Below are positions 35,690 through 47,654 of a DNA stretch of 64,000 bases, piece by piece. Made by a program: the position numbers and the translations under genes. This DNA comes from Microglena sp. YARC. Taxonomy: Eukaryota > Chlorophyta > Chlorophyceae > Chlamydomonadales > Chlamydomonadaceae. Numbering within the stretch: the first letter of the stretch is position 1; every line of letters starts with the position of its first letter. The stretch is taken from NCBI GenBank assembly GCA_022414725.1, contig CM039462.1:119578470-119642469 (forward strand). The letters are read 5' to 3'. The notes under the pieces were generated by a model. That model worked only from the letters and a program-made list of their open reading frames with translations, made no database searches and was not told the origin of the DNA.

Positions 35690-38345
35690 AGGCAGGCGTT
35701 AAAGAGCAAAGAGGGGCATGGATAATGGCAAGAGGCAGGAGGACAGTGATGAGAAGAGCAGGGCAAGCGATAGAGAGCAGAGAGGGGCAGGGATAATGGC
35801 AAGGGGCAAGACGACAGTGATGAACAAGGGAGGGCAGGGTAGGTGTTAGGGAATAAGGAGGGGCAGGGATAATGGCAAGAGGAAGGACGACGGTGATGAA
35901 CAAGGGAGCGCAGGCGTTAGAGAGCGAAGATGGGCAGGGATAATGGCAAGAGGCAGGAGGACAGTGATAAGAAGAGCAGGGCAGGCGTTAGAGAGCACAG
36001 AGGGGCAGGGACAATGGCAAGGGGAAAGACGACAGTGATGAGCAGAGCACGGTAGGCGTTAGGGAGTAAGGAGGGGCAGGGATAATGGCAAGAGGCAAGA
36101 CATCAGTGATCAACAAGGCAGGGCATGCAATAGGGAGCAAAGAGGGGCAGGGACAATGGCAAGGGGCAAGACGACAGTGATGAGCAGAGCAGGGTAGGTG
36201 TTAAGGAGTAAGGAGGGACAGGGATAATGGCAAGAGGCAAGACGGCGGTGATGAACAAGGCAGGGCATGCAATAGAGAGCAAAGAGAGGCAGGGATAATG
36301 GCAAGGGGCAGGACGACATTGATGAACAAGGGAGGGCAGGCATTAGAGGGCAAAGAGGGGCAGGGATAATGGCAAGGGGAAAAAGACGACAGTGATGAGC
36401 AGAGCAGGGTAGGTGTTAGGGAGTAAGGAGGGGCACGGATTATGGCAAGGGCAGGACGATGGTGATGAACAAGGCAGGGCAGGCGTTAGAAAGCGAAGAG
36501 GGGCAGGGATAATGGCAAGGGGCAGGAGGACAGTGATGAGCAGAGCAGGGCAGGCGTTAGAGAGCACAGAGGGGCAGGGACAATGGCAAGGGGAAAGACG
36601 ACAGTGATGAGCAGAGCAGGGTAGGCGTTAGGGAGTAAGGAGGGGCAGGGATAATGGCAAGAGGCAAGACATCAGTGATCAACAAGGCAGGGCATGCAAT
36701 AGAGAGCAAAGAGGGGCAGGGACAATGGCAAGGGGCAAGACGACAGTGATGAGCAGAGCAGGGTAGGTGTTAGGGAGTAAGGAGGGGCAGGGACAATGGC
36801 AAGGGGCAAGACGACAGTGATGAGCAGAGCAGGTAGGTGTTAAGGAGTAAGGAGGGACAGGGATAATGGCACGAGGCAAGACGGCAGTGATGAACAAGGC
36901 AGGGCATGCAATAGAGAGCAAAGAGAGGCAGGGATAATGGCAAGGGGCAGGACGACATTCATGAACAAGGGAGGGCAGGCGTTAGAGAGCAAAGAGGGGC
37001 AGGGACAATGGCAAGGGGCAAGACGACAGTGATGAGCAGAGCAGGGTAGGCGTTAGGGAGTAAGGAGGGACAGGGATAATGGCAAGAGGCAAGACGGCAG
37101 TGATGAACAAGGCAGGGCATGCAATAGAGAGCAAAGAGAGGCAGGGATAATGGCAAGGCCCAGGCAACATTGATGAACAAGGAAGGGCAGGTGTTAGAGA
37201 GCAAAGAGTGGCAGGGATAATGGCAAGGGGCAAAAGACGACAGTGATGAGCAGAGCAGGGTAAGCGTTAGGGAGTAAGGAGGGGCAGGGATAATGGCAAG
37301 GGTAGGATGATGTGATGAACAAGGGAGCGGAGGCGTTAGAGAGCGAAGAGGGGCAGGGATAATGGCAAGGGGCAGGAGGACAGTGATAAGCAGAGCAGGG
37401 CAGGCGTTAGAGAGCACAGAGGGGCAGGGACAATGGCAAGGGGAAAGACGACAGTGATGAGCAGAGCACGGTAGGCGTTAGGGAGTGAGGAGGGGCAGGG
37501 ATAATGGCAAGAGGCAAGACATCAGTGATCAACAAGGCAGGGAATGCGATAGAGAGAAAAGAGGGGCAGGGATTATGGCAAGGGGCAAGACGACAGTGAT
37601 GAGCAGAGCAGGGCAGGCGTTACAGAGCAAAGAGGGGCAGGAATAATGGCAAGGGGCAAGAGGACAGTGATTAGCAGAGCAGGGTAGGTGTTAGGGAGTA
37701 AGGAGGGGCAGGGATAATGGCAAGGGGAAGGACGACAGTGATGAATAAGGGAGGGCAGGCGTTAGAGAGCAAAGAGAGGAAGGGACAATGGCAAGGGGCA
37801 AGATTACAGTGATGAGCAGAGCAGGGTAGGTGTTAGGGAGTAAGGAGGGGCAGGGATAATGGCAAGAGGCAAGACATCAGTGATCAACAAGGCAGGGAAT
37901 GCGATAGAGAGCAAAGAGGGGCAGGGATAATGGCAAGGGCAGGATGACAGTGATGAACAAGGCATGGCATGCGATAGAGAGCAAAGAGTGGCAGGGATAA
38001 TGGCAAGGGGCAGGATGACAGTGATGAGCAGAGCAGGGCAGGTGTTAGAGAGCAAAGAGGGGCAGGGATAATGGCAAGGGGCAGGACGACAGTGATGAGC
38101 AGAGCAGGGCAGGCGTTTGAGAGCAAAGGGGGGCGGGGATAATGGGAAAGGACAGGACGACAGTAATGGGCAGAGCAGGGCAGGCGTTCGAGAGCAATGA
38201 AGGGCAGGGAGCACGGATAGGGGCAGGATGGTGATTAGCAGAGCATGGCCTGCGTTACAGAGCAATGAAGGGCAGGGAGGACGGCAAGGAGCAGGACAGT
38301 GACGTGCAGAGCAGGGTATGCGCTAGAGATCAATGGAGGGCAAGA
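35690..38345. repeat. ~73-bp minisatellite, about 36 copies
   Basis: The unit is GGCGTTAGAGAGCAAAGAGG, GGCAGGGATAATGGCAAG, GGGCAAGACGACAGTGATGA, then GCAGAGCAGG. The period is 72-75 bp. Because ~73 is not a multiple of 3 and stops are rare on the minus strand, minus-strand frames drift through the repeat giving LPLAIIPAPLCSL-type peptides; these are artefacts of composition. The right end (38170-38345) is more diverged. Confidence 0.93.
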
Positions 38346-38419
38346 CATAGACAGAAGCATATTACAGATGCAGTTACAGAGACGATGACAGAGACAATGA
38401 CACAAACATAGACAGATGC

Positions 38420-39065
38420 ACGTGGGCATTACCTATGCATGAATCAAGACACAATTCCCTATGCCACACTACTGTTGCGAAACCGCACCTACAAGCAAGC
38501 TTCAGTTATCACTTCCGTTGTTGTCTAGCAGCCTCATGTGACAGTGGAACATCAGAACTGGGAGGGAAGACAGAGCAATGGTCCCTGCAAATACAGAATG
38601 CAGGCATAGTTAAATTATGTAGCACCCTTTACTTCATTTTTGATGATAGGTTAAACCCTCTTCTCCTGTGTCAACAATGGCCAAGCGCTCAAGCAGACAG
38701 ACAAGCAAGTAAACATGCGTGCAACAGACAGGCACGCAGGCAGGCAACCAAGCCACTTTTCCATGGGCTGAACACTCTATGCCTAGCACCTCCAAGCAGA
38801 AGTCACCATCCAGATAGTCAGCCAATCAGTCACTAGGGAGGAAGATAGAAAGGCAGGCATACAGACAGGCATGCACGAAAGGAGGCATGCAAGCAGGTGG
38901 ACACTATTTAGGCATGTGATCAAGTCAGAATTCCCTAGGCCACATTGTTGTGAAACCCTACCAACAAGCAACCTTCAGACCGCTTCCACACAGAGCATGG
39001 GTCCCTGCAAAAAGGAAGGGCGGGCATAGTTACATATATTGACACCCTTTGTGTTGTTTTTGCGT
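38420..39065. repeat. diverged tandem duplication, ~480-bp period
   Basis: CAATTCCCTATGCCACACTA...CAAGCTTCAG (38449-38502) recurs as GAATTCCCTAGGCCACATT...CAACCTTCAG (38929-38978), and GGTCCCTGCAAA...GGCATAGTTA near 38580 recurs near 39000. Between the copies is an ACAGGCA/GGCAGGCA-rich stretch. Confidence 0.75.
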
Positions 39066-39155
39066 ATTGGTAGGGAGATCCCCCTGGAAGTACAACCTGC
39101 CTCGAGCTTAGGTACCTGAACCTCAGGTCCTACCCCAGCCTTACATTGTCCACAC

Positions 39156-39901
39156 TTGCCTGAGTTTACCATGCAGAATGGATCCAAAAGACCCAAGCAT
39201 AAAGACAAGGTTGGACTGTCACCCAACACCCAGCAAAGCAAGGAGAACCAGTCTCCACCACAATGCAAGAGGCAACATTCCAAGACTACCACAACCACAA
39301 CGAGTGAACCCAATGTGAAGATGCATGCCATGGACATGGGTCTAGTGCGTCAGCCAAATATACACAGTGCTGCCACCATCTATCATGCAGGGTCTCAAGG
39401 GATAACTGCCACGCATGATCTCCTGATACAATGCTCAAGGGCACCATGCAGCCTGGGCAGTGCATGATCCCACTAGGGTGTAAGGCCCCATGTCCTTTCA
39501 AGCTCTACTCAGGCCCAGGAGAGAACAGGTGGAAGTATGACTCACATAAGAGTTGGGAGCAAGTTGTCCCAGCATCCTACTTTGCACAGAGCCAACTAAT
39601 CATGCTGCCACCCCAAGCTGAAGCCATGCTCCTGGGACAGTACACTCCACATACCACCATATTTGACCGTGCCCAGAGCAACGTCGGGTGGGCTGCCGAG
39701 ATGCTGCAATTTATGCAGCTTATTCATGCGGTGGCAGTACAGCAGCGCCGACCGGGCTTCCTGGTTGAGGAGTTGACGACGAAAGAGCCGCTGGCTGCAA
39801 GATACCATGCATCCAGCAGATGCACTGAAAACCTACACAGGTCTAGCATAGACGGATCGGTTGCGAGAATTAGCGGAACCGATGTAAGGGAATTTGTGTA
39901 G
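39156..39901 (+). CDS. two overlapping open frames, unknown product
   Basis: A 103-codon frame (39156-39467) rich in Lys, Gln and Thr overlaps a 156-codon frame (39431-39901) in another phase. The latter includes KSWEQVVPASYFAQSQLIML and AAEMLQFMQLIHAVAVQQRR. A single indel or a short intron could join them. No known domain is recognised. Minus-strand frames also cross the region (39596-39939), so strand is uncertain. It could be part of a transposon, since the KDZ-like pieces flank it on the minus strand. Confidence 0.25.
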
Positions 39902-40785
39902 GAGATAGGACGAGAGCATTGGTCAAATTTCAAAAACAATCTGACGCACTACCCCGCGCTTGTCCATGCGGAAGGCGGCAGAGGGCGTTGCGCAGTAATC
40001 TGAAAAGAAAGCTGGAAAGAAAGGAGGTAACAAAGCAGGACGCCAAAAATATCAAGTAGCAACGAACACATGCGTTGGGCGAGGCAGGGAAGAATATCAT
40101 GTAGGAGTACGAGAGGTAGAATGAAGGTTGGCGTGGCTTACCTTGGCCATATTGCAGAGGCTCTAATCGTACGGCCATTTCGCCATGCCGCGTCCAATCC
40201 GCCTTGGCTAACGTACGTGAAAGGCTGGTGAAAGGACACCCTGCGAAAACATCTATCAAAATTAGTAAGAGCACTGACAGGTCAGCGCAAGTCACAATAA
40301 TATTTCAGTATGACTTAGGCTTTCATCACAGTGATTAAAATCGTCCTGGTTTCGCCCTACAACAGCGCCATTTTCGACGCATGCAGCGAAAGCACATCGG
40401 TGACTTCGGGTGACCTTTTCCCGAATGAAAGCTATTCGCCAACAAGAAGTTCGCGCTAGTACTTCGTTGCCTAATTGTTCACCCTATCTCGGAATCGCTG
40501 GCAGAGCTTCGCAGGTTCGCAAGAATGACCCCTCGAAAAGGTTGCTAACAGACCCTCGAGCGACAGAAAGCTGCATACCCCTTCGCGTATTACAACTCAG
40601 TAGTTAACGTGTGATCGAGGAGTTATTGGTCACGCTTCAGTCTACGAAAAGTTCTGGGTATCTGTCGCGATCGCTGGTTTGCGGTGAGCCGAGACATTTC
40701 GTCCACTGTACGCCTACATTTATCTGTAGTTCCGCTGCAAATCGTGTCTTTCGCCTACATTTAGCGAAATTGTCACTTCCCCGAG
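39902..40785. other. no confident gene
   Basis: A possible minus-strand exon is bounded by TTTTCGCAG and |GTAAGCC around 40139-40237, but its translation is not recognised. The rest has no supported feature. Confidence 0.35.
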
Positions 40786-41092
40786 TGGTAGGAAGTGTGA
40801 GTGCTTAGGAATGAGGTATGTCACTGAAAAACATTTTTGGGAGATGGAAGTTTCAGTGTGGTTTACCATTTGCAAAAGTCTGTACAGCCATACAATTTCA
40901 GTTTAATTGGCCCAATGCAGTCTTTCAGCTCTCACGACCATACCCCCCTTGAACCCCTATCCTGAGCCGCTACTCTTAGCAAGTGTGAGTGCTAAGGAAT
41001 GAGGTATGTCACTGAAAAAACATTTTTGGGAGATAGGAGTTTCACTGTGATCCACCATTTGTAAAAGTCTGTACAGCCATACAATTTCAGGT
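40786..41092. repeat. ~190-bp repeat, locus 2
   Basis: Two units (GGAAGTGTGAGTGCTTAGG near 40791 and GCAAGTGTGAGTGCTAAGG near 40978) of the repeat also found at 34640-34862. Confidence 0.8.
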
Positions 41093-41163
41093 TTTGTGGA
41101 CTGTTTGTGATGTGATATTGTGTGGTGCGAAGAATATTAACCATGAATAAATCATATACCTAC

Positions 41164-41643
41164 CTGGGTCAGGAATTTTATATGGGTTGGGTGCAACGAC
41201 AGGACCTCCACAGCTACATGGACGGCTAGCCAAATTATCCAGACATACCTGGATCTCAGCAATCTTAGCACGGGCATCGCTCTCTTTGTAATCGTCCAAA
41301 GATACCGAGCAGTCGATGATAGCTTGCTGAAAGTCCGGAATGAGCTCCCTCCATGCCTTATCCTGAGTCGCCACTCAGTCCGTCCATGATCTGTTTGATC
41401 ACTCTCCGATTGAAACCCTGACTCACAAGCATGATCTTCGTTGTCCGAAGGAAACCCACCAGAGCCAGGATCGGATGGACGACGAGCCACATACTGAGAA
41501 TTCCTAACATGAAGTGTGCGTTGCTGTGTGGGTTGGCGTTGCTGCCTGGTTTGGGGCGGACGTCCGATCGGAAGATCTGCGAAAGGCGAATAAGTGTAGG
41601 CAGATCGGCTTGGCGCCAGTCGTTTGCTCATAGGGAACAATAA
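41164..41643 (-). pseudogene. possible N-terminal exon of a KDZ-type transposase gene
   Basis: A minus frame from ATG (41640 or 41631; MSKRLAPSRSAYTYSPFADL) is basic, then acidic (DNEDHACESGFQSESDQTDH). Around 41375 a second frame takes over: QDKAWRELIPDFQQAIIDCS, VCLDNLASRPCSCGGPVV, ending PYKIPDPG at a good donor (CCCAG|GTAGGT, exon edge 41164). The 'W..LIP..........C.CGGPVV' arrangement is like Cys-cluster N-termini ahead of KDZ domains. The one-base frame change suggests a mutation or unseen splicing. The strand matches the KDZ core 8 kb downstream, but whether they form one gene is unproven. Confidence 0.35.
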
Positions 41644-41667
41644 ATGAAACGTAACAGGCGAGCATAA

Positions 41668-42307
41668 GAGGGCGTTTACACGAGCCGGTTATCTCGGCTA
41701 GTTATAATAAGTTGGCGAGATAACCAAATAGTTAGCGCCACGTATGCCCGAACCCTCAACGAACGCAAACTTAACCAGTTTCTGTTTACACGTGCATTTG
41801 CGCTCGCAGTTTGCGTTCGGTCAGGTTGGTCGTGTACTTCTGGATAGCCTCGTGATTTTTGAATTTGGGGTGACAGACGAGCTATTTTCGGGCCTTGCTC
41901 CCCAGCACGAACCGTGCTGTGAAGCAAGCGACTTCGAGGCTCCGCAGTGACCCGTCGATCGAGATTGCTGGGTGAGATCTGGCAGCTGATCATCAACATC
42001 TGCTCGGTCAATGCCTTCTTGCTTGCTGCTCTAGAAAATTTGAATCTGCAGAAATTGACGAACTGAACTGGAGCTAGCGTAGCCGATATATCTCACAGCT
42101 CGGAAGCCAAACGAACTTAACGAACCACTAACCTTAACCTTTAACCCGTAACTAGGGGGGGGGGGGGGGGGGAGTTATGGTTATCGCGAAAATGGTTAAC
42201 TGGGCGAGATAACTGACGCGAAAAGTGTCGTGTAAACGCTTCGTAGTTAGTTAACTGTACATCTTAACCGTAACTGGCCGAGATAACCTGCTCGTGTAAA
42301 CGCCCTC
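41668..42307. mobile_element. PIF/Harbinger-type MITE, 640 bp, TAA target duplication
   Basis: Terminal inverted repeats start GAGGGCGTTTACACGAGC and continue GGTTATCTCGGC.AGTTA; over 37 bases only two mismatches are seen. TAA flanks both ends (41665-41667, 42308-42310), the 3-bp TWA duplication typical of PIF/Harbinger. The interior has no transposase, further GTTTACACG words, and a ~19-G run near 42153. Confidence 0.85.
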
Positions 42308-42310
42308 TAA

Positions 42311-43017
42311 GCAGAATGCCTGTATTTTTCAAACGTTGGGAGAATGTTTGGGAGAATGTATGAGGGTTTACGAACGCGTTCGCGAACGTCCAGATTGTGG
42401 AAGTTCGGAACGGTTGAGAACGGTTGATCCATTAGTCTATGGATGGAGTCTAGTCATACACTTACAGCCTGTTTCCATAAGACCAGGTTACGGTTATGGA
42501 TAACCCCGCAAACTGTAGTGCGGCAGTACTCGTAACCCGTGTTCTAGCCAGCTTCCTGTCGCGTAACCCCGCTGTACAATTTAGTGTTTCCGATTGTCCC
42601 TGAAATCTGGGTTATGGGAAGATCTGGGTTATGTGATCGTTAAATCAGTTGTTCGACAGCTTGGAAGCGTTTGAATTATTTACTCGCCGGCTTGACTTTC
42701 TTTCGTGCAGCCGTCTCGCAATTCGAGTTCATGTTCTGACTCCAAGACGTTGGCCCCGTCCTTTTCCATTTCGTTACCATATCCCAGAAGCTTCTAGGGT
42801 GCTCGTTGATGCCCCTATGCTGGTTCTGCTTGAAAAACAAACCTTGACCAGACGAATCCATAGCGGTGAGCGTCAGAGTTTCTGGGAAATTGAAGGGATC
42901 GCGCGTGACTGCGCGATCTACAAGATTGCAGCGCTCGCGCTCGCCACATTATGGCCGCAAGTGACCGCTGCTGCGGTCAAAGTGCCAGCGTGGAACCAAG
43001 GCGGATCGGGGTTACGC
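42311..43017. other. no confident gene
   Basis: A 133-codon plus frame (42649-43050) runs into the next transposon's terminal repeat and has no recognised domain. GGTTACGGTTATGGATAACC-like words at 42485-42505 may be a degraded MITE end. Confidence 0.4.
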
Positions 43018-43020
43018 TTA

Positions 43021-44226
43021 GGGTGGATTCCCATTGGACTGGATGGGTAAAGTCGGTTGTAGTACTGGATGGGTCGGTATTTGTCGGTTGGGCCCTTTGG
43101 ATGGGTCGTTGAGCTCTTTGGATGGTTCGTGCATCCGTACACGGCCACCCATCCAAAACGCACTCCCATTGCAAGCGACTGGATGGGTGCAGCAATACAC
43201 GCATGTACCACCGGGAACCTTCGCAGGTACTTTCAATCAATAGTCGCAAGAAAAGACGGATCGATCGTTGACAGTTCAATTTCTTGCGCTGATCCATCCT
43301 AGATCCATCTATTCCTCTTCTCAAGACCGCACTCCGCGACCTGAAGTCATACCTCGCGGCGTCCATTTCTTTCTTTCAATCTTTCCACGCGATGAGCATG
43401 TCAGCCATGGAGCTATTCCGGCTCCTTTTCTTCATAATTATTCCTGCTGTAAACCGTTCTCGATCGGGCGCCATAGCTTGCGCAGGCGCTGCTTGTTCTA
43501 CGGTAGCCTCTCTTCCGGGGAATGAGCATGAACGTCTAGCCACTACCGTGGCTATGATGCTCAAGAGTATTTACCCGCACTATTTTAGAGATTTCCATTC
43601 ACTATACTACGTGAAGCCACGCACTGAGGACCTCTGGCTGAACTACATGGTGGGGCTATGGAGTGAAGAAGAATTTCAGCTGTCCACAGCTGCAGTCTTG
43701 TATTGAGCGAGTTCGGCGTCCAATTCGGCATCGGTGGCATAATCCCACAAGCCTTCCGTCGCCATGTTGCAGAGCGATGAAAGACGAAAAAGAAAAGTAG
43801 AATGAAGAAGGGGCGTTGAATGGAGAAGAAATTGTTAGAATGTCCCAGATTCTGTCTTGCTCGAAGATGATCTGTGATCCAAAAGTTCGGAAACTCCTGG
43901 CTAATGAAACCAGCAGGTCGGTTGAAGAAAGCAATACGCGTCAGTTGCGCGTCAGTTGCGCGACCGTCGCCGGATCAATGCCGGACTGTGCCGGAAGGAG
44001 CCGGATATTTTGCGACCCATCCAGAGCCATCCAACCCACACCTCGGTCGAGGGCCTGGATGGATTTTGGCTTTTGGATGGGTCGTCTGGATGGGTATTTC
44101 GTCAGTACATCCGTACAAATACGAACCATCCAAAACCCCTATGGGAAGGTAAACACTGGATGGGTCGTCGGTTATCCGTACTTAACGACCCATCCAGACC
44201 CATCCTGCCCCAATGGGAATCCACCC
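43021..44226. mobile_element. TTA-flanked DNA transposon, ~1.2 kb, with GGATGGGT subterminal repeats
   Basis: Perfect 17-bp terminal inverted repeats GGGTGGATTCCCATTGG (43021-43037) and its reverse complement (44210-44226), each flanked by TTA (43018-43020, 44227-44229). That duplication suggests PIF/Harbinger. Both ends carry many GGATGGGT words in both orientations (43036-43190, 44020-44200), arranged like transposase-binding repeats. The middle has only short frames: 43392-43706 (includes YYVKPRTEDLWLNYMVGLWS) and 43816 onward (EEIVRMSQILSC). These are loosely like the start of a Harbinger transposase but too short to call. Confidence 0.75.
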
Positions 44227-44229
44227 TTA

Positions 44230-44890
44230 AGAGGTCGGTCAGACGAGACAGGTTTGCGTCTGAGTTACGGGTTAGTTGGGCGTTTCTGTCGTACATCCAA
44301 ACCTTTTTTCGTTCACACGGGACGAAGTTGACGCGTTTTGGTCAAATTCAGTAACCCAAATGCTAACCAACCCCCAAACCCAAACGTCCCCCCACCCCCC
44401 CACGTTTGGGTTATGATTATGGTTATGTCGCACACGCGTTGTTCGTTGTTTCTGTTGCGATAATTTTGCCGCATTTCCTTCAGCCGCACTTGTTTTCGCA
44501 ACCGTCCTCCCTTTCGCGCCATCTGCAATATTCACTGCGCTGTATGGAGGGGTCCGATCAGGAGGGGCCGCCACCTGCAGGTCCACGCCAGCATGAGGTG
44601 CAGCAGTAGCAGCGTGATACGCAGTATGCCGAGACGCAGTTTCCGCCTTCCTCACAGTATCGCCAGAGCCTGCTTGATTTGAGCGCTCCTGCTGCTGATC
44701 GGCGATTCAAACTTTTCAAACTTTTCCTACTGACAATGGACACCTCAGGAATGCCGTCTGAACGAAATTCGCGTGTTTGGGCGGGTTTGGGTTAACCTCG
44801 GGTAACCTCGTCTAACCCCCTCTGACGTGGCAGGTTAACTTCAAACCAAACCCAAACCCAAACCTGTCTCGTCTGTATGACCTCTAACCG
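44230..44890. other. no confident gene
   Basis: CCAAACCCAAACG words at 44370-44405 face CAAACCAAACCCAAACCC at 44845-44862 and GGTTTGGGTTAACC at 44779. A 127-codon minus frame (44272-44655) has no recognised domain. Confidence 0.4.
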
Positions 44891-45140
44891 TGGGAGAGAG
44901 GGAGAGAGGGAGAGAGGAGAGAGGGAGAGAGGGAGAGAGGGAGAGAGGGAGAGAGGGAGAGAGGGAGAGAGGGAGAGAGGGAGAGAGGGAGAGAGGGAGA
45001 GAGGGAGAGAGGGAGAGAGGGAGAGAGGGAGGGAGAGAGGAGAGAGAGGGAGAGAGGGAGAGAGGGAGAGAGGGAGAGAGGGAGAGAGGGAGAGAGGGAG
45101 AGAGGGAGAGAGGGAGAGAGGGAGAGAGGAGAGAGGGAGA

Positions 45141-45171
<31 letters not shown>

Positions 45172-45172
45172 T
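44891..45172. repeat. (GAGAGGGA)n microsatellite
   Basis: About 280 bp of GGGAGAGA units ending in (GA)n. Plus frames read as Arg/Glu/Gly repeats (REGERERG) and are not genes. Confidence 0.97.
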
Positions 45173-45266
45173 TGTATAACTCAGTTTTGTTATACCGTTC
45201 GCCAGAGTGTGAGTGAGTGACTTAGCACGTGCCCAAAGTCACTAGTGTGTGGATGTATGTCCATGA

Positions 45267-45560
45267 GTGCGTGTGCGTTTGAAATGTCTACTGAGTGTGC
45301 TTGTGTGTGGCCATATTCCAATCCAAGGTTGTAGGAGTTTACCTTCAGCACAAGGTTCTATCTGCGTTGCAGTGTGTTCCAATGCAGGGCTCCATCTACC
45401 TACTCATATCCACTCAAACGTACAGCTGCAACAGCAACTTTTCCATAACTCCAGGCGCCAGCACTACCACCAGAATCAACCCCAACCAGAGCCTCTATCA
45501 GTGAAGCAGCAACAGCAGCTGCAGCGCCCTAGCATACCAGCCCCACTCCAGAAGAGGTGA
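45267..45560 (+). CDS. open frame with Gln-rich C-terminus, possible exon
   Basis: 97 codons. The Gln/Pro-rich end ([20 protein letters not shown]) runs into CCAGAAGAG|GTGAGA, a reasonable splice donor. No domain recognised, and no partner exon found. Confidence 0.2.
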   Translation: MRVRLKCLLSVLVCGHIPIQGCRSLPSAQGSICVAVCSNAGLHLPTHIHSNVQLQQQLFHNSRRQHYHQNQPQPEPLSVKQQQQLQRPSIPAPLQKR

Positions 45561-45919
45561 GATATATCTTCCACATGCACCTGTCGCATCAGGACGAGGG
45601 GAGGTCGCGCTCACCTTGCAAAATAGATTTTGGCTCGGGAAGCCTGAGCCCCCGACTATCTGCCCGATAATATGCATTTCCGCCATCTTTGCTATTCGCT
45701 ATCTCCTCAAATGCAGCGCTTCTGGTCCAGCGAGAATGGCTTGCGAGGGCAGTTAACATGTCCGTCCTTCCCGTCACGATGCAGATATTGTCAGACGCAG
45801 CGGTTCGAAAATCGAGCTCGGCCTCAAAAACATGGAGGACCCGTAGGCCCAGGGTTTGATTTATGAAGGAAGCAGGTTGGGTTCAGCAGAGTCTGCTATA
45901 TTGTCGCGAGATTCAAAAG

Positions 45920-46190
45920 CGCGCAAGGAAGCTAATTATAATGTTGCAAAGCTACAGGGGAAGGAATAATTCTTAGACCCTGCTACGTCTGTGTCTGTAC
46001 TTCTGAAAAAAATCGAGCCGTACTTAGTGGATTTTGAACGCCTGTTTAAAGCTGACATGCAATAGTTCGACCTGGCAGCCGACCTCCAGCTGGCAACAAT
46101 GCTAGATGCGAGGAACCGTTTAGACATCCGTCTAGGACACTTTTCACAAATGTGTGCGACGTCTGAATTTGCTTATACCCCGTACCCTGC
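45920..46190 (+). pseudogene. possible hAT-family transposase relic
   Basis: One frame with two stops reads FLDPATSVSVLLKKIEPYLV, DFERLFKADMQ, stop, FDLAADLQLATMLDARNRLD. The 'LATMLDARNRLD' part resembles the 'A..LDPR.K' block of hAT transposases. No RW/dimerisation motif was found. Weak evidence. Confidence 0.3.
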
Positions 46191-46194
46191 CCGC

Positions 46195-47640
46195 TTTGGG
46201 ATTGTCATGGTTCGGTTGCTCTTCGTCTTCCAACACGCCGTGCCATGAACAGCAGCAACAGGAGTAGCAACCAAGGGAACCTCCCCTGCCCTGGTCGAAT
46301 TTGCCACCCATCCTTGGGAATGTGGAGAAATGAAGGTTAGGCATACTTCAGACTGACTGAGCATGAGCTTGGCTGAAGATATACCCTAAGAAACTGCTGC
46401 TAAATTATAATGACACCTGAATGGATCCTTTTCCTGGTATGAGATTGCACGATCATGCTACATACCTGTCAGATGCATGGTCATCACTCAGCATGTCTGT
46501 TTGAAGCACAGAAGTGATGATCGAACGCTAGACTCAGCACATGACTCAGACTCAGAACTTGACTCAGACTCAAAACATAACTTGAACTCAGAACATGACT
46601 CAGGCTCAAACTCTGAACGTGACTGCCTCAGAACATGAAAGGGAGAACAATCATGCAGCCTTCAGCATGTTGAATCTGGTCATCTTTCGACTCAAAATAT
46701 TCCACAGCCACCTGAATAGCCCTGATTAAAGTTGGTGGAAAACATGGATGAAGGGCCGATAGTTGTTACATCTTGCCATCTGGATTGAAGTCTGCCAAAT
46801 GTTTTTCATCCAAACTTGTGTGTCAACCCCGTGTTTCCATGAGGTGGCCTGGAAGACAGGCTCAGCTAGATGAATAATAATGATCTACCAAAAGCTCATG
46901 CAGAGCTCAACAGGAGCACTATCCTCCTTTCAACAGTTCTCTCAGAATGTCCTCTTCCAAACGAGCATGAAGGAACAGAATTACGCATAAACCAGCAAGA
47001 AAAGCAGTGAACCAGGGCCACCTTAGCATACAAGTTTCAATTCTTCAAGGACTTCAAACACTAAGGGGCATCAGAATGTCGCCTCAGCCTCCAAGGACAC
47101 AGAATTGCTCCACAACCACTCCTCTCATGATCAGAGGCATGAGCTGCTGACTGGTAGGCTGCAATCGGGTGATCGAGGGGGGAAAAGATCAGTGTTGGAA
47201 ACCAAGATTCGTTGGTAGGTTGCTCTGGTCAATTTAATTAACGTGCCCTCCCGACTAGGGTGAGGCAAAGAACCTATCAATAAACAGATAAATAGATAGA
47301 CAGATATAGGATCTATCTGGGCAAGGCTAGGTTTTGAGAAGGGGCATGGGGCACATTTAATCAATAAAAATCTGGTTTCATGGGAAGGGCATAGGGCACC
47401 ATATCATAATGCAGGCCGCTTCTAAAACCATCATGGGATTTTCTTGTGTCTATCTGATTGAACTGCACGTAATGCTGGTAAACCAAATATTTAAAGTTTT
47501 GGTATATACATATATATATATAGATATTGATTGTATATAGATATATCTAGTCAGCCCAGCTATATCTATTTGCCACACCCCATAAGACCACACCCCATAT
47601 TTTGCCACACCCCATATTTGCCACATAAGTAATTGATTTA
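46195..47640. other. no gene seen; minor repeats
   Basis: Short ACTCAGACTCAGAAC-type repeats at 46530-46640, TATA/TAGATA-rich DNA at 47500-47550, and three or four ~20-bp CCACACCCCATATTTTG units at 47572-47630. Confidence 0.6.
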
Positions 47641-47654
47641 CATGTGCATGGGCT

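Noticed and set aside
44877..45216. Arg/Glu/Gly-rich proteins of ~100 codons
   Set aside because: Translations of the GAGAGGGA microsatellite.
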